From the NCBI GenBank assembly GCA_008692225.1, contig VICG01000012.1, positions 124,001-188,000 of the forward strand: 64,000 nt of DNA. The letters are read 5' to 3'. The position numbers were made by a program, and so were the translations under genes. The notes beneath the pieces were generated by a model that was not told where the DNA came from, searched no databases, and saw nothing but the letters and a program-made list of their open reading frames with translations. Below are positions 24,351-36,215 of the stretch, piece after piece (position 1 is the stretch's first letter; each line of letters opens with the position of its first letter). This DNA comes from Monilinia fructicola (Eukaryota > Ascomycota > Leotiomycetes > Helotiales > Sclerotiniaceae).

Positions 24351-25567
24351 TTTCTGTCGAATCTCCCGACTTAGCATGCACACTGTGTGAACTTGCACCA
24401 CAACCCATATTCTTCTCAAAAACCACCTCATCTAGTCTCCATTGCCCTAATCGTATCAACCTCCTAACCAAAATCCGAAGAGCGATCTAGAGAAGCCACA
24501 CACTCCAAAATTCACCTACCCCTTTCTCAACCAGATCCCAACAAAATCACCCCACAAATCACGAAACCGTAGACCTCTCTACCCACCTTCCCCAAAACAA
24601 GGTGTATATAAACCGCACCCCAACACCCACAGCAACCGCCACCAGGAACTTGGATGGCACATTACCATCTTCCCCAGCTCCTAGCTTCTTGACTGCGCTG
24701 CGTAAAAGGGGCGAGTGCTTTCCAGGAACACTCGCTCCATGGCGAGAACGTCGGACGTGCCTGAAGAGCTTTATATCATGGTTTGAATGGCCTGATCGCT
24801 CATTCACTGTTGTGGAAACGCGTTCATGACTACTTCCCATACGGTGAAGAGAGAGCATCGCTATCCGTGCCGCCGGTGTCGATACGGTGTATCATCATTG
24901 ACGAGAGGAGATACGGCGATGGAACGATTAGCCTATGCGCGACGGTGGAAGATAAAGTGAAGAGAGGGAATCATGAGATGATGTGACGATGGCGTCTGTG
25001 AATGAAAATTACTTACTAATTCACATCGAAGATATTCTTGCGACTCCCTTGAGCTCCTGCTCGGAATTTTCTTGCCCGCTTCATATATGGCATATGCGGA
25101 TCTACAAATCTGGCGGTGCATCGCAGGCTGGAACTCTCCTTCATGTTTTAGTACTGCACGTTTGCTAACATGGCGCTTGATAGATTACTCCATCTGTGCA
25201 GAGTCTCAGGTTAAATACCAAGAGATGTGAGAAAGAAGCCTTCAGTCCGAAAGCCCGGAGCCAAACACTCCCAGCCCAGCCCAGCCCTGACTCCAAACCC
25301 TCTTTAGCACAATATAAATAACCATCCCCATTTCCCTCGCGATATCTTTCCCCTCCAACTTTAACTCCCAGAAATATAATGATCATTGTTATCAACACCA
25401 CCACCATCACCACCACACATACACAGCCCCCCCAAACCACCTCCCATCCCGAAAAGCCATCCTCACCATCCCATCTCTCAAGTTTTATCACCCACCACCA
25501 ATCCAAACCCAAGCGTCGCAAACCGCAACGAGAAAAGAACAACAGCGATAATGATGCGTTGAAATTG

Positions 25568-25768
25568 ATGCATGTATATATATATATGTATGTATATATG
25601 TATGTATATATGTATATATGTATGTATATATGTATATATATATATATATATGTATGTATATATGGTATGTATGTATGTATGTATGTATGTATGTATGTAT
25701 GTATGTATATATGTATGTATGTATATATGTATGTATGTATATATATATGTATGTATGTATGTATGGAA
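25568..25768. repeat. (TATG)n / (ATATGT)n microsatellite, ~200 bp
   Basis: Nearly uninterrupted TATG and TATATG units. Confidence 0.95.
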
Positions 25769-25806
25769 TCGAGGAATCATGAAGATGAAACATGGGTGAA
25801 TGTTTA

Positions 25807-25876
25807 AGAGCAGAGCAGAGCAGAGCAGAGCAGAGCAGAGCAGAGCAGAGCAGAGCAGCAGAGCAGAGCAGAGCAG
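25807..25876. repeat. (AGAGC)n pentanucleotide array
   Basis: About fourteen AGAGC units, broken once by AGCAGC near 25857. It starts 39 bp after the TATG array. Confidence 0.95.
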
Positions 25877-26124
25877 ACTCAACATCAGCAGATACAAATC
25901 CAACCAACACAACCACCAATCCCTCCACCCACATGCACCAACCACACCACGCTCTTACATACGAGATCCCCCCGCGAGCAGCGACCAGTGGGCAGATACC
26001 CAAACCATGAGGGGTTCCCCGGAGGCTGAGTTTAGCTCCGTCCAGCTCCGTCAAAATGATCATGATGAATGCGTGCGTGCATACATAGTGATGGATCCTC
26101 ACGTGTAGATAGTACTGTAGACAG

Positions 26125-26300
26125 ACAGGCAGGCAGGCAGGCAAGCAGGCACGCAGGCACGCACATCCCACCAACCCACTCGCCAAAGAAAGATCCATCC
26201 ATCCCTCCATTCATCTATCCACCCCTCTCTCCATCCCTCCATCCCTCCATCCCTCCATCTCCCCCATCTCCTTCCTCTCCCCTCCACCCCTCCCTCCCTC
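26125..26300. repeat. (GCAG)n and (CCAT/CCCT)n simple repeats
   Basis: GCAG-type units at 26125-26160 are followed by a long CCATCCCT-type pyrimidine-rich stretch to about 26300. Confidence 0.85.
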
Positions 26301-27478
26301 CACCTATCCTTCTACCCTCCTCTTTTCCCATCTACCAGTTCCGAATCACCAGTTCCCCTTGATCAAACTTCCATGCACAAATCCTCTTTAACCGTACCGT
26401 TTGGATATCGCTTACAAAGAAATCATCCATCAAAATTCGACTATCTACCTCCGTTCGTACATCACATCACACCACATCACCTCATCTCACCTCATCTCAC
26501 CACTCCATCTGCCATTACTCCATTACTCCATTACCCCATCACCACATCACCATCTCATCATCCCACCACACATCAAGTTTATATTCAATAACAAAAGAAA
26601 ATATTTCAATTGACTTTAGTTTACTTCAGCTTCACTTATTCTCTCATCATTACATCGACTGTATAATTCAGTCCAGTCCATCCGGATATAATAAACCACC
26701 AACCACAAACTACCACCCACTATTTTGCAGTAAACAATGTTAACCTCCCATTCCATGCCTTCCTATCCCCTCTTTACCAGATTCTACCCTCTCATCTCCA
26801 TCAAATATTTCACCATCCCATCCGTGTATATGCTTTCCTTCAACACCAATTCTTCCTCCCCCTTTCCTTTCCTTTCCTTTCCTTTCCTTTCCCTTCCATT
26901 TCCAAATCTGTCTCCAACAGATCCCATAAAATACAATGAGTTTTTGTGTTGTGTATGGTAGGTAGTGTCCAATAACTTCCCAACTTTCTGATCGGGCTGC
27001 GCGGAAGAGACGTAGACTGATGGTATCAACGCGTTCAAAGATTTCAGAATTTATCGAGGATGTTGGGTATAAGAGGATCGATTTGGTCAAGGAAATAAAA
27101 CATTGAAAGGAGACAAATATCGGGAAGAGTTGTAGCAGGTCTTTGTTCTTGAAAGCAATTGTTGAAATGACAGGACGGTGTGATTTTCAAACATTGATTA
27201 AATGTTTGGTGTATCGTAGAAGTGATGCCTCTTGGGGAAGAATCTATCCTCCTCATGGCGAAAGAGTACGTTCTTCATATGCTCATTCTACGCCACGCCT
27301 ATACACATAACACCATGAACCCTTATAAAAACAGGGACTGATACCCAATGCAGAACGACCATGCGTAGTCACAAAACGGGAGATAAGGACCGAAAACGCC
27401 GAAAATATTGAAATTGAGTCAAGGAACATTGAAAACTCGTCGTTCGTCACAGTGGTATAATGTGTTCAAGTAGCTTTA

Positions 27479-28488
27479 TCATGCGTTGGTTACCTTGACA
27501 TCATGTTAGTCTTCTTCTCGAACATGACTCTTCTCCGACAAACAAACATACCTTGAGAATTCTCCTCGAGTAATCTTGGTTATCGGCGATACTACCATCA
27601 CTCATCCTTCTATTTGCCAGAGTGGGATCAAGGCGAGTGTCGGTGAAAGAAGCGCCACCACTGCTGACAGGTGATTTACCCCCCGTAGCAAAGTTGTTGA
27701 CTGCGGCATTCCTTCTATATTCCTCCTCGACCTCGCGCCTCTTCTTGTTTCGCATAAAGATAAAGATACCTCCAGCGATAGCAGCAGCAACGAGCACACC
27801 AACAACGACGCCTGCGGCGATGCCAGCTTTATTCGGACCCGAGGAACTCTTGTTATTAGATAATGCGGCCGCTGAGCTGGAAGCCGCTGCAGCATTGGAA
27901 GCTTGCACGGTAACCGTTTGACCTACAGAAGAATGATTATTAGGTAAGATATGAGATTAGAGAAAGAGGATAAGTCATACCTCCTACGGTCACCACCGAT
28001 GGTGCCACCGATGTAGTTGACGTTGAAGTACTTGTTGCGGATGCTGCTGACGCTGCTGAGGCTGCGGAAGATGACGCAGCCGCAGCAGGATCATAATTGG
28101 GAGCAGAACTTTCGGTCCCGGTGAGATAAACCGACCAATAAAGTTTCGTACCACCACACATTTCCGTGTCAATTCCAGCACAAGGACTATCACACTTTGA
28201 ATCATCGACCAGATCAGCTGCTGGTGGAAGATCATTACCACACCAACACTCATCTGAATTATATGTTGCTTGAACTGCGTAATCGATCGGTACACATTGT
28301 GTTTGGCAATATCCTTTACTGTTGTATGTATATGTGGAATTCTTGGTTAATCCGTCACCCGACGAAAAACATCCTTTATATGTTAAAGTCTTATATGCGA
28401 TGGTTGATGGTTCAGGAGCAGGGACGGCGACTGCATTGCTAAATAACGCCGTGGCAGCGATGATGGTGAGAGTAGATATCGACTTCAT
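27479..28488 (-). CDS. WSC-domain cell-wall stress sensor (Wsc/Slg1-like) with single TM segment
   Basis: Wsc sensors span the plasma membrane and report cell-wall stress to the Rho1-PKC pathway. Seen: signal peptide (about 1-21), a WSC domain with conserved cysteines (YKGCFSSGDG, YCQTQC, DECWCGNDLPP, CDSPCAG, MCGGTKLYW), a Ser/Thr/Ala mucin-like stalk, a transmembrane helix (AGIAAGVVVGVLVAAAIAGG) followed by the basic stop MRNKKRREVEEEYRRN, and a ~75-residue cytosolic tail. Exons 27981-28488 and 27552-27922; a 15-nt terminal exon (27479-27493, VTNA-stop) is inferred from a 58-nt GT-AG intron with a CTAAC branch site, replacing a less plausible read-through. Total 297 aa, intact. The upstream DNA is strongly CT-rich on the coding strand. 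Confidence 0.87.
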
Positions 28489-30753
28489 GATGAATGAATG
28501 ATTTGTATTTCGGCCGTGGCCCTTCTTTTCGTTATATTGTGATGAGAATCAATCGAATCGTCGCTATGGTATTTATCGTGAGATGTTTTCAGATATGCTG
28601 AGGGCGATCGTTGGTTGTATTATGATCGATCTTCTTGTGTTGTGTTGGAAGGAGAATCGGCGTTTCGTGAAATGACCAGCGAGGATAAGACAACAATCAC
28701 AGGAGAAGGTTTAATAGTGTATTCGAAATAAAACGAGTGAATCGAAGTGATTTAATCTAATCTGCGAAAGGATTGAGGTGTTGGCGATGTGAAGAGTAGT
28801 TGTTGGAGGTGCAGGTGTATGGTATGATGATTTGATTTATGGTACCGCGTATGATTGATTGAAGACGATGATGGAAGAACAGGATGGTTGATTTGATCTT
28901 TTCCTATTGATGTTTCGTAATGGTTGCAATAGGGAAAGGCCAGGCCAATAATATCTTTTGAACTTTTCGTCTTCGTGCGGTTGTATTGGATTGAGGGAGA
29001 GGTGAGATGGAAAATGGGTAATGGGAAATGGGTTAAAAAGGGCGATGATGCTGGAATGAAGGTTGTAGAAGAGAAGGGGGGAAAAGGCCGCAAGCAAGAA
29101 GGTAAACGAATGTTTGGTCGGGATTTGAGAAACGAGAAGGAATGAAAAATGAAAAAGACAGAATAGAAAATCAACACAAGAGAATGTAAATCATCGAAAG
29201 CCAAAAAAATGAATTAATGAATTAATTCTCTTTTTTTTGTTGACGTGAACGATGAAGGAAGATTTTCTAAATATCTTTTGAAGAAAAAGGGATGGATGGA
29301 TGATGATGGATGGATGGGTGGATGGGTGGATGGATGAGGATGAATGAATGAATGAATGAATGAATGAATGAATGAATGAACGAATGAATAATTGAATTTG
29401 TGGTTTAAAGGAGGTGTGTGTGTAAAAAAGAATTGGTAAGAGAAGAGAGAGGATGGAAGGAAGGAAGGAAGGGAGAGAGGGGGAGTAATTGGTTGGTGTT
29501 AGGTAGTAGTAGTAGTGGTAATAGTAGTAATAGTAGTGATAGTAGTAATGATTTAGTTTGTTTGATGAATGTATTGGATTGAGTGAAAAGAGAGATGGAG
29601 GAAGAGAGAGAGAGAGATGGATGGATGGATTGATTGATTGATTGAATTTGATACGGAATAGAGAAAAGAGGAGTTGGATTGGATTGGATTGGATTGGATT
29701 GAATTGATTCAGATCTGATCGGTTGTGGGTAGGTGGGTAATCTTGAGCGCTAGATAGTTGGGTAGAGTATGAGTAGTATGAGGAGTACGAGTAGTGAGGA
29801 TGATGAATATGCAGTATGATGAGTATGAACGAGGGATTGTGAGTTATGGATGGAGTGAATATGGAGTATGAGTAAGTGTGTGAAGTGTATGAAGTGTGAA
29901 GTGAGTAATGTGAGTGATTGAGTAATTTGAGTAATGGAGTAGTAGTTTGGTAGATGAGATGAAATACTGGGTGGGTGGAAAAAAGGTGGAAAAATCAAAA
30001 AAGGTGGAAAAGAGTTGGTGTTGGTGTTGGTTTTGGTTTTGGTTTGCATAAAAAAGTGGAAGGTTCTGAGGGGAAGGGGAAAGGGATTGTGAAGAGGGTC
30101 ATGATGTATAATGTGTAATGTGTAATGTACGAGACTGTATAAAAGCATTTGATGATTTGATTGGTGTGCACTGTGCAATGGATCTGTCGTTGGGTGTGTG
30201 TGTCTTCTGTAAGGTTATGGATGTAATTGGTTCAATATGGATCACGAATAAGTGGAGATTACTTCTTTGGGAGGATGAGGATGAGCATGAGGATGCTTCC
30301 AGCTTCCAAGGTTAGGTCACAGTACGGAAGTACAGTAGACAGGACAGCCGTGGAGGACCTTGATATTTCATCTATGGATAATAATAATGTATTTATAGAT
30401 GTAATATGAAAGTAATAATAAGGATAACTTGGAAATTATAAATTATAAATAATGAAATAAATTATAAATTATTTATTAATCTTCTTTCTACTCTATACTT
30501 TACTTTTCTTTAATTAATCTCTAATATAATAATAATAATACTAATAATTAATTAGAGAAAAGAACTAAAACAAGGTATATAGATATATAGATACGAATAA
30601 ACAACGAATAAACAATGAATAAATAATAAAATAAATAAGAAAAAGAAATAAATAAAAATATATCTATAGATATAATAAATACTATATATAGAGTATTAAT
30701 ACTTATCCTTAAGAAAAATATATAATTAATTAGTTATCTAGGTTTATAACTTA
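28489..30753. other. Purine-rich upstream region of the WSC gene; no other gene
   Basis: On the plus strand it is full of GGATG, GAATGA, GGAAGGAA, AGAGAG and TTGGA runs (29280-29700), so the WSC coding strand is CT-rich for over 1 kb, consistent with a long promoter or 5' leader. AT-rich DNA begins near 30380. Confidence 0.55.
29284..29390. repeat. (GGAT)n and (GAAT)n microsatellites
   Basis: GGATG-type units pass into about ten GAAT units. Confidence 0.9.
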
Positions 30754-31396
30754 GAGTACGTTCGAATTGAATTTTCTAATATTAGACTTAATATATTAAA
30801 TAAATATAATACGGTTTAAATATAATATTAACTTAAATATATATTTAATTAAATAATTACTTAATTTAAATATAATATTAACTTGAATATATATTTAATT
30901 AAATAATTACTTAATTTAAATATAATATTAACTTAAATATATATTTAATTAAATAATTACTTAATTTAAGCGTAATATCAATTTTAATATATATTAAATC
31001 TTTAAATATATATTTAAGTAAATATTTAAAGGTTTTTCTATATAGTAATTAATGATAACTTTTTAATACTATTAATAAATATATTTAAATATATCTTTAT
31101 TTTAACCCCGCCTATTACTTTTGAATTTTTTTAAATATATTTGTTAAATAATTATAACGAGGAATAAGGAATAGAGGGATTAATTAAAAATAGTATAGTT
31201 ATTCATAAAGAGGAAAGGAAAGGATTTAGAATCCTTTCTACTTAAGTACTAGCGTAAATAATTATATAACCCTATCGGGAAGGTTGCTTCTTAATAATAT
31301 TATACTTAGTATATATTAGATCTAATATTTATTTACTTAAATATTATATCAACCTTAATATTCCTAATATCTTGAAAATTCGATCCGAACGCACCC
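30754..31396. mobile_element. PIF/Harbinger-like MITE (643 bp) with TTA target duplication
   Basis: The left end GAGTACGTTCGAATTGAATT pairs with the reverse complement of the right end, GGGTGCGTTCGGATCGAATT; all differences are A/G or T/C transitions as left by RIP. Both ends touch TTA (30751-30753, 31397-31399), the 3-bp duplication typical of Harbinger elements. The interior is extremely AT-rich without ORFs. Confidence 0.75.
30811..30970. repeat. Three-copy 50-bp tandem repeat inside the Harbinger-like MITE
   Basis: The unit containing AAATAATTACTTAATTTAAA recurs at 50-bp spacing three times with one or two changes. Confidence 0.9.
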
Positions 31397-31399
31397 TTA

Positions 31400-32431
31400 G
31401 TCTTACTCGTAAACTAATTTACCGTATATTTATTCTCCAAATGCTTTCTTTATTCTTTTTGGTTTAAAATAATCACATTTGACTAAGCGGATTCATTCAA
31501 ATCACGGTTATTCATGCTTATTTCTCATCATCTCCCTTGGATCTTTTCTACTTGTAGGTATAAATGCGATTCTAGCTAAAATCACTTAAATTTGGTTTTG
31601 CTTTCCTTTTGATCTTTGGTACAGCTGGAGTACTGTAGTAGGTCCTGAACAGTGGATTTGTATTCTTTCTTTCTTTTTAGGTTTGTTTGTTGTCAGATAA
31701 ATCGAATGGTCCAGATCAGATTATGTAAGGTGAAATGTGAATGGAATGCCAGGTGATGGATATGAGGATGATGAGGATGAAGAGGATGAAGAGGATGAAG
31801 AAGAAGAAGAAGAAGATGATGATGATAATGATTCTTATTAATGAATACATAATACTGTATCTCCGCAATTGAGTTTATTCAATTCAATTCTTATTATATT
31901 GATATTGATATTGATATAATTAGATATTATCATTGTTGTTGTTATTGTTGTTGTTATTATCATAATGAGAATTATGATATAATATTTGTTTCCTTTACTC
32001 GGAATCAAACGTTGGATTTCAATGGGGATAACCTGGAATCTCTCTCTAGTCTCTACTCATCCTTTGAAAGTAATGACAAGTAGTAATCAGTAACCTAGAG
32101 TGATAAAAACTTGATGTTCTTCGTCCGTATTCCGTACTGGATGAAGACAATCTTCATGGATTACTTCCATTCATCTATTCCAAGGTTCATCAAGGGTATC
32201 ACAGGACAGACAGAGAGAGTATGGACGGATGGATTCATGGATTGCAGGTGGAGTGGAGTAATGTAAAGGCGCGTGGTTGTGGATCACTTTAGCTTCAAAG
32301 AGACTCGGCTAAGTTGACTTGGTGTGCAGATGGGAAATTACTTACAACTAGGATTCTCGTGAACACCGGTTGGTGCGTATTTTTGTAAAACAAATCCTTT
32401 GATTTTATAAACATACATAGAATGTTTATTG

Positions 32432-32466
<35 letters not shown>

Positions 32467-35394
32467 CATACAAAATCATCTACTCAGTTATATTACTCCG
32501 TATATCTATTATTCATTTTAGTTAAATTATAATTTACTTCTAATTGCAAACTCTCATCTTGAATACAAATACTTCTCTTTTATCTCTCTCTCATTTATCT
32601 TTCTCTCCTCTCCCATCTCTCTCCCATCTGTCTCCTCTTACTTACATCTCTTTTTCTTCTTCTTTCTACTTCAATACCTAAAAACAATCAACCTGATGCT
32701 GTCAAGATCTTAAAGCAACCCCATCAACCAATTCATCAATATTCTCTCTCTCTCCTCTCGAAACTTTTACCAAAAACAAGGGCCCATCCAAATCATACAT
32801 ACTGTGCTCCGTATGAACCCAACGAGATATCTTTAGAAAATGATCGCTGGCACCCTGTTTTTAATTTAAATCCTCGTGGGACACTGGATCACACATCTAC
32901 TCTGTACAAAAGGGTATGCCATGAAGATACGAATTTGTTTTTAAAATAACTTTTTTTTTTTCTCATTTTCATTTTCATTTTCATTTTCATTTCTATTTTC
33001 TATTCCAATTTGCGTAAAGTCATCCCATCTCCCGAGTTCCAATTCTCTCTGTCGGTTTCATTTGCTGTTGTATCTGCCGGTAAAGTACCTAGTAGTAGGT
33101 ACACACATGATATATTATTGTATCTTCAAGAGTCCAAGAAAGTCTTTGGAAGTTCTAGATGCTCAAGGGGTATTCCGGTAGGGAGAGATTGTATTATACT
33201 CGTACAGAGTACTCCGTATATCTATGGAGTAAAGAAAGGATCCAAATACTTACTGTACTTTACGAGCGCTTCGTAAACGAACGACCGGTAGGCAAATCAA
33301 TCAATCAGTCAATCTTTTATTTCCATCCAACCACCCTTTTATCATGATTTAACCTAATAATATAATGTTCTAATAATGTTCACAAAATCAATGATTATCA
33401 CTCCATTCTCGGATTCTGTCTTGCATACATATCCGAGGACATACTCGTACCTTGGTATTAAAAAACGTCTACTCTATAGATAACGCCAACAACTCAAAGC
33501 CTCCAGCTACCTAGGTACTTATATTAATAATATATCAACAATACAGTGACAGTACATATATCCATGGATATCTTCTTCTTCCTCATCGGTATCTTCGGTA
33601 AACAAATCAGAATCAACCAATCTCTTTTTTGACATTTCCATTTCCATTTCCCATATGAAGGACATGGGATCCTTTCAAAGAGGGCCAATTGAATCAATTG
33701 GCCCTCTCAACCCAATGGAATGGTGAATAAAATGATTTATGCCAGACTTCATAGTAAACCTCATGATGGTAGGATATTGCATAGAACATAGTACAGATGA
33801 GATATGAAGAATGCAATATAGAATACAATACAGTACAATACAGCATCAAAAACCACCACTCCCACAAAAATCAAAATACAATCCCCCCAACCTGTCTCAA
33901 TCCTATACCCTCCCCTCCCCTTCTCCTCTCTCTTCCCTTCCCCCTCTCCCCTCTCCCCTCACCCCAAAAAGCCAAGTGGACACCCTTCCCCGGGAAATCC
34001 GGAACAGCAACAACAGCAACAGCAATAGTATCATCAGCAACAGCAACAGCAACAGCACCAGCACCAGCACCAGCACCAGCACCAAACCCAGCGCAAACAA
34101 CCCACAAGTCAGCGGTCACACACACACCACACACCACACACCACAAACCACAAACCACAAACCACAAATCACAAGTCACAACCAAACAACCGCAAAATCA
34201 CCCACAACCAAAACCTCTATTTCCCTTCCCTCCCCTTAGGGAATTTCCACATCACACTTACATCTACCCAACCTCCCTTGCTTTTACAGAGTACATACAT
34301 AGTTCTATAGGGTATATATATATATATATATACATGCATACATGCATATGATGAAATGCGAAGAAGATCTACTTTTTTCCCATAGTGTTTTGTTTTATTT
34401 TGTTTTGCTTCGCTTAGCCTTCGCATTGTGAGGTTGGGGGATTGCGAGATTAGAGGGTAGGGGGGGGGAGAACGTGGGATTTGATTTGGGTGGGGGAGTA
34501 GAGTATGAGGTTGGGATTGGGAGGGATTGAATGGTTTTGTTGTTGGGTATTTGGTGAAGATGGAGATGAAGTGAAGTGACTTTAAGTGAGTTGAGCGTAT
34601 GTATGTATGTATGTATGTATGTATGTATGTATGTGTGTATGTATGTATGTATGTATGTATATATGTATATACTATATACTTGTACATACATGTATTGGCT
34701 GACTGACGTAAGAACATTTGTATATAAACGTAATGATGAAATATCAAAGAACGGAGTGAACATTTACTTGAAAGATCAAGCGTATTAGGCGGTAGGTTTG
34801 AAATTGTTGGTTGCTTCTATTTGAAGTGTTCATGTCTAGCAGTGTTTGTTGATTTCTCTTTATACCTAGGTAAGTCTAGGTCGTATTGAATTCGGATGAA
34901 GATGAGAGTTATATTGAAGAATCATTCCTACTCCGCGTATTTGATTCTATAAATATAACCGTTAATACTTTCAAGGTTACTTTCTTTACTTGAATATCAA
35001 AATAATCATTAATATTCAGACCCAGTCACGTGAATCTACGCAGCGATTCATAAAATATTATATACCTCGAGCTCCAAATGGCCATAAATCAATCGCAGCC
35101 ACCGCATCAACTCATGCTCATGCTCATGCTCGTGGATCAACACAGATACATTCACCGGCATGACCCGTCCCGTGTTAAAAAATCAGCTACAATTTCTCCG
35201 GATATAGATAACAATCACGGCTCGCATTTCTCCCCCTGAAGATCTCGAGATATTAAGCGGACTCTTGTCGCTGCCGGAGACCACACGCGCAACCGAGCGA
35301 GGCGTCCAAGTCGAGGACAACCCTATTGTTTACCGGCTTGAGGATCGTGAGTCGCAACGCGATCTTCGCATGTTTTGAGCGTTTGGGCGAAAAT
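31400..35394. other. Gene-free region with simple repeats
   Basis: Holds GATGAG/GAA repeats (31755-31830), a TA run (32442-32462), a CT-rich tract (32575-32760) resembling a fungal promoter without a gene behind it, (TTTTCA)n (32963-32993), CAGCAA/CAGCAC repeats (34004-34082), (TATG)n (34598-34662) and a G-run patch. The long ORFs at 33797-34351 and 34217-34763 are low complexity. Confidence 0.65.
33679..33707. repeat. Perfect 29-nt palindrome (14-bp arms, 1-nt spacer)
   Basis: AGAGGGCCAATTGA is followed by one A and then its exact reverse complement. It could form a cruciform or RNA hairpin. No poly-T tail or flanking ORF suggests a terminator. Confidence 0.9.
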
Positions 35395-36215
35395 GGCTTT
35401 GACCTCTCTTTTTAGGCGGTTCTTTTGGATAAAGCACTGCGGATCGAATTAATCTGCATCTTCTCCCAAACATCTTGATTAACATGAAGCTGATGATAAG
35501 GGACCTGGAAGTATAATGAGTTCATGATAAGACGGCTTCTGCAGGAAAGGAAACATGAATCTAACCAGTGCCTGTTTCCTTCGTTCCAACACCTTTCCTC
35601 CAATTTTAACTGGGGAACTGACTGCTCTCAGTGATGCGTTCCGTATGTAAGCCCTCAGTATCTCATTGATGACTGCTTCTATCAGGAGACATTGTTCTGT
35701 CAAGAAGTCCACGCTCAGCACTCCATCAACCACACCGGGTTGAGTTTCTTCTCGTCTATCACGCAGCTCGGAACCATGAACAATCCGAGACATGATCCAG
35801 AATGCAGCTTTGGAGTTATTGCCTGCCATTCTACAGCCCGTCAGTGTTTGGCTATTTGAAATGGAAAATGTCGGGAAATGGATCATGTGATATTGAGTTG
35901 CTGTACGAATAATACGTCTAACCGTATTAGGCGTATTAGCACCTCGAGGACGTCTATAAAGTCATCTTTCATTCTATAGATTATATAGGGGATAACAACG
36001 ATGATATACCAACAAAAGGATCAAGTACTTACACTTTAACTGACCAAGTTTTATACCAACAGAAAACATCCCTACTCACGCCCAGAGATGCAAGATGTTC
36101 GTGTGGACGATCTCATCACTGTTCGGTCCTCATCGTCGAAGCTCGTCTTCCGTCGACGCAATGAAATGGTTTCCTCCATGCTCCGATCCTGTGTAGTGGT
36201 CTCAAAATATGTCCC
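35395..36215 (-). pseudogene. Cytochrome P450 pseudogene (interrupted by solo LTR in an intron)
   Basis: Reading 5' to 3' on the minus strand: NHFIASTEDELRR, a TGA, then SDEIVHTNILHLWA; after an intron, GNNSKAAFWIMSRIVHGSEL, REETQPGVVDGVLSVDFL and INEILRAYIRNASLRAVS (I-helix to ExxR region, with NEILR matching the K-helix position), then VKIGGKVL, VPYHQLHVNQDVW in a second frame, and GEDAD-stop-FDPQCFIQKNR in a third. These are the order and spacing of a fungal P450 resembling sterol/bile-acid hydroxylase-type clans. The heme-binding Cys loop is absent, and stops (TGA for CGA, TAA for GAA/CAA) fit C-to-T mutation. Intron 35831-36079 holds the LTR. The N-terminal part upstream is not securely recognisable. 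Confidence 0.8.
35869..36061. mobile_element. Solo LTR, copy 1 (Copia-like), TSD GAAAA
   Basis: 193 bp starting TGTCGGGA and ending ACCAACA (TG...CA), flanked by a perfect 5-bp duplication GAAAA at 35864-35868 and 36062-36066. Clearly the same sequence as the copy at 51757-51958. Orientation relative to a parent element is unknown; no internal coding region is present. Confidence 0.9.

Larger units (their letters stand above)
24351..27478. other. Gene-poor low-complexity region downstream of the WSC gene
   Basis: Dominated by microsatellites and by plus-strand C/A-rich, G-poor DNA (roughly 25260-26720). ORFs of 100-240 aa across it are translations of simple repeats (Tyr-Ile-His-Thr, Ala-Glu-Gln-Ser-Arg) and are not genes. 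Confidence 0.7.

Noticed and set aside
25379..26210. Long ORFs on both strands (75-240 aa) over 25.4-26.2 kb
   Set aside because: They translate TATG, AGAGC and CCAT simple repeats into Tyr/Ile/His/Thr or Ala/Glu/Gln/Ser polymers; no codon bias or domain.
33797..34763. ORFs up to 184 aa around 33.8-34.8 kb
   Set aside because: Low-complexity Thr/His/Gln/Pro composition from CA-rich DNA and overlapping ORFs on both strands; no splice support.
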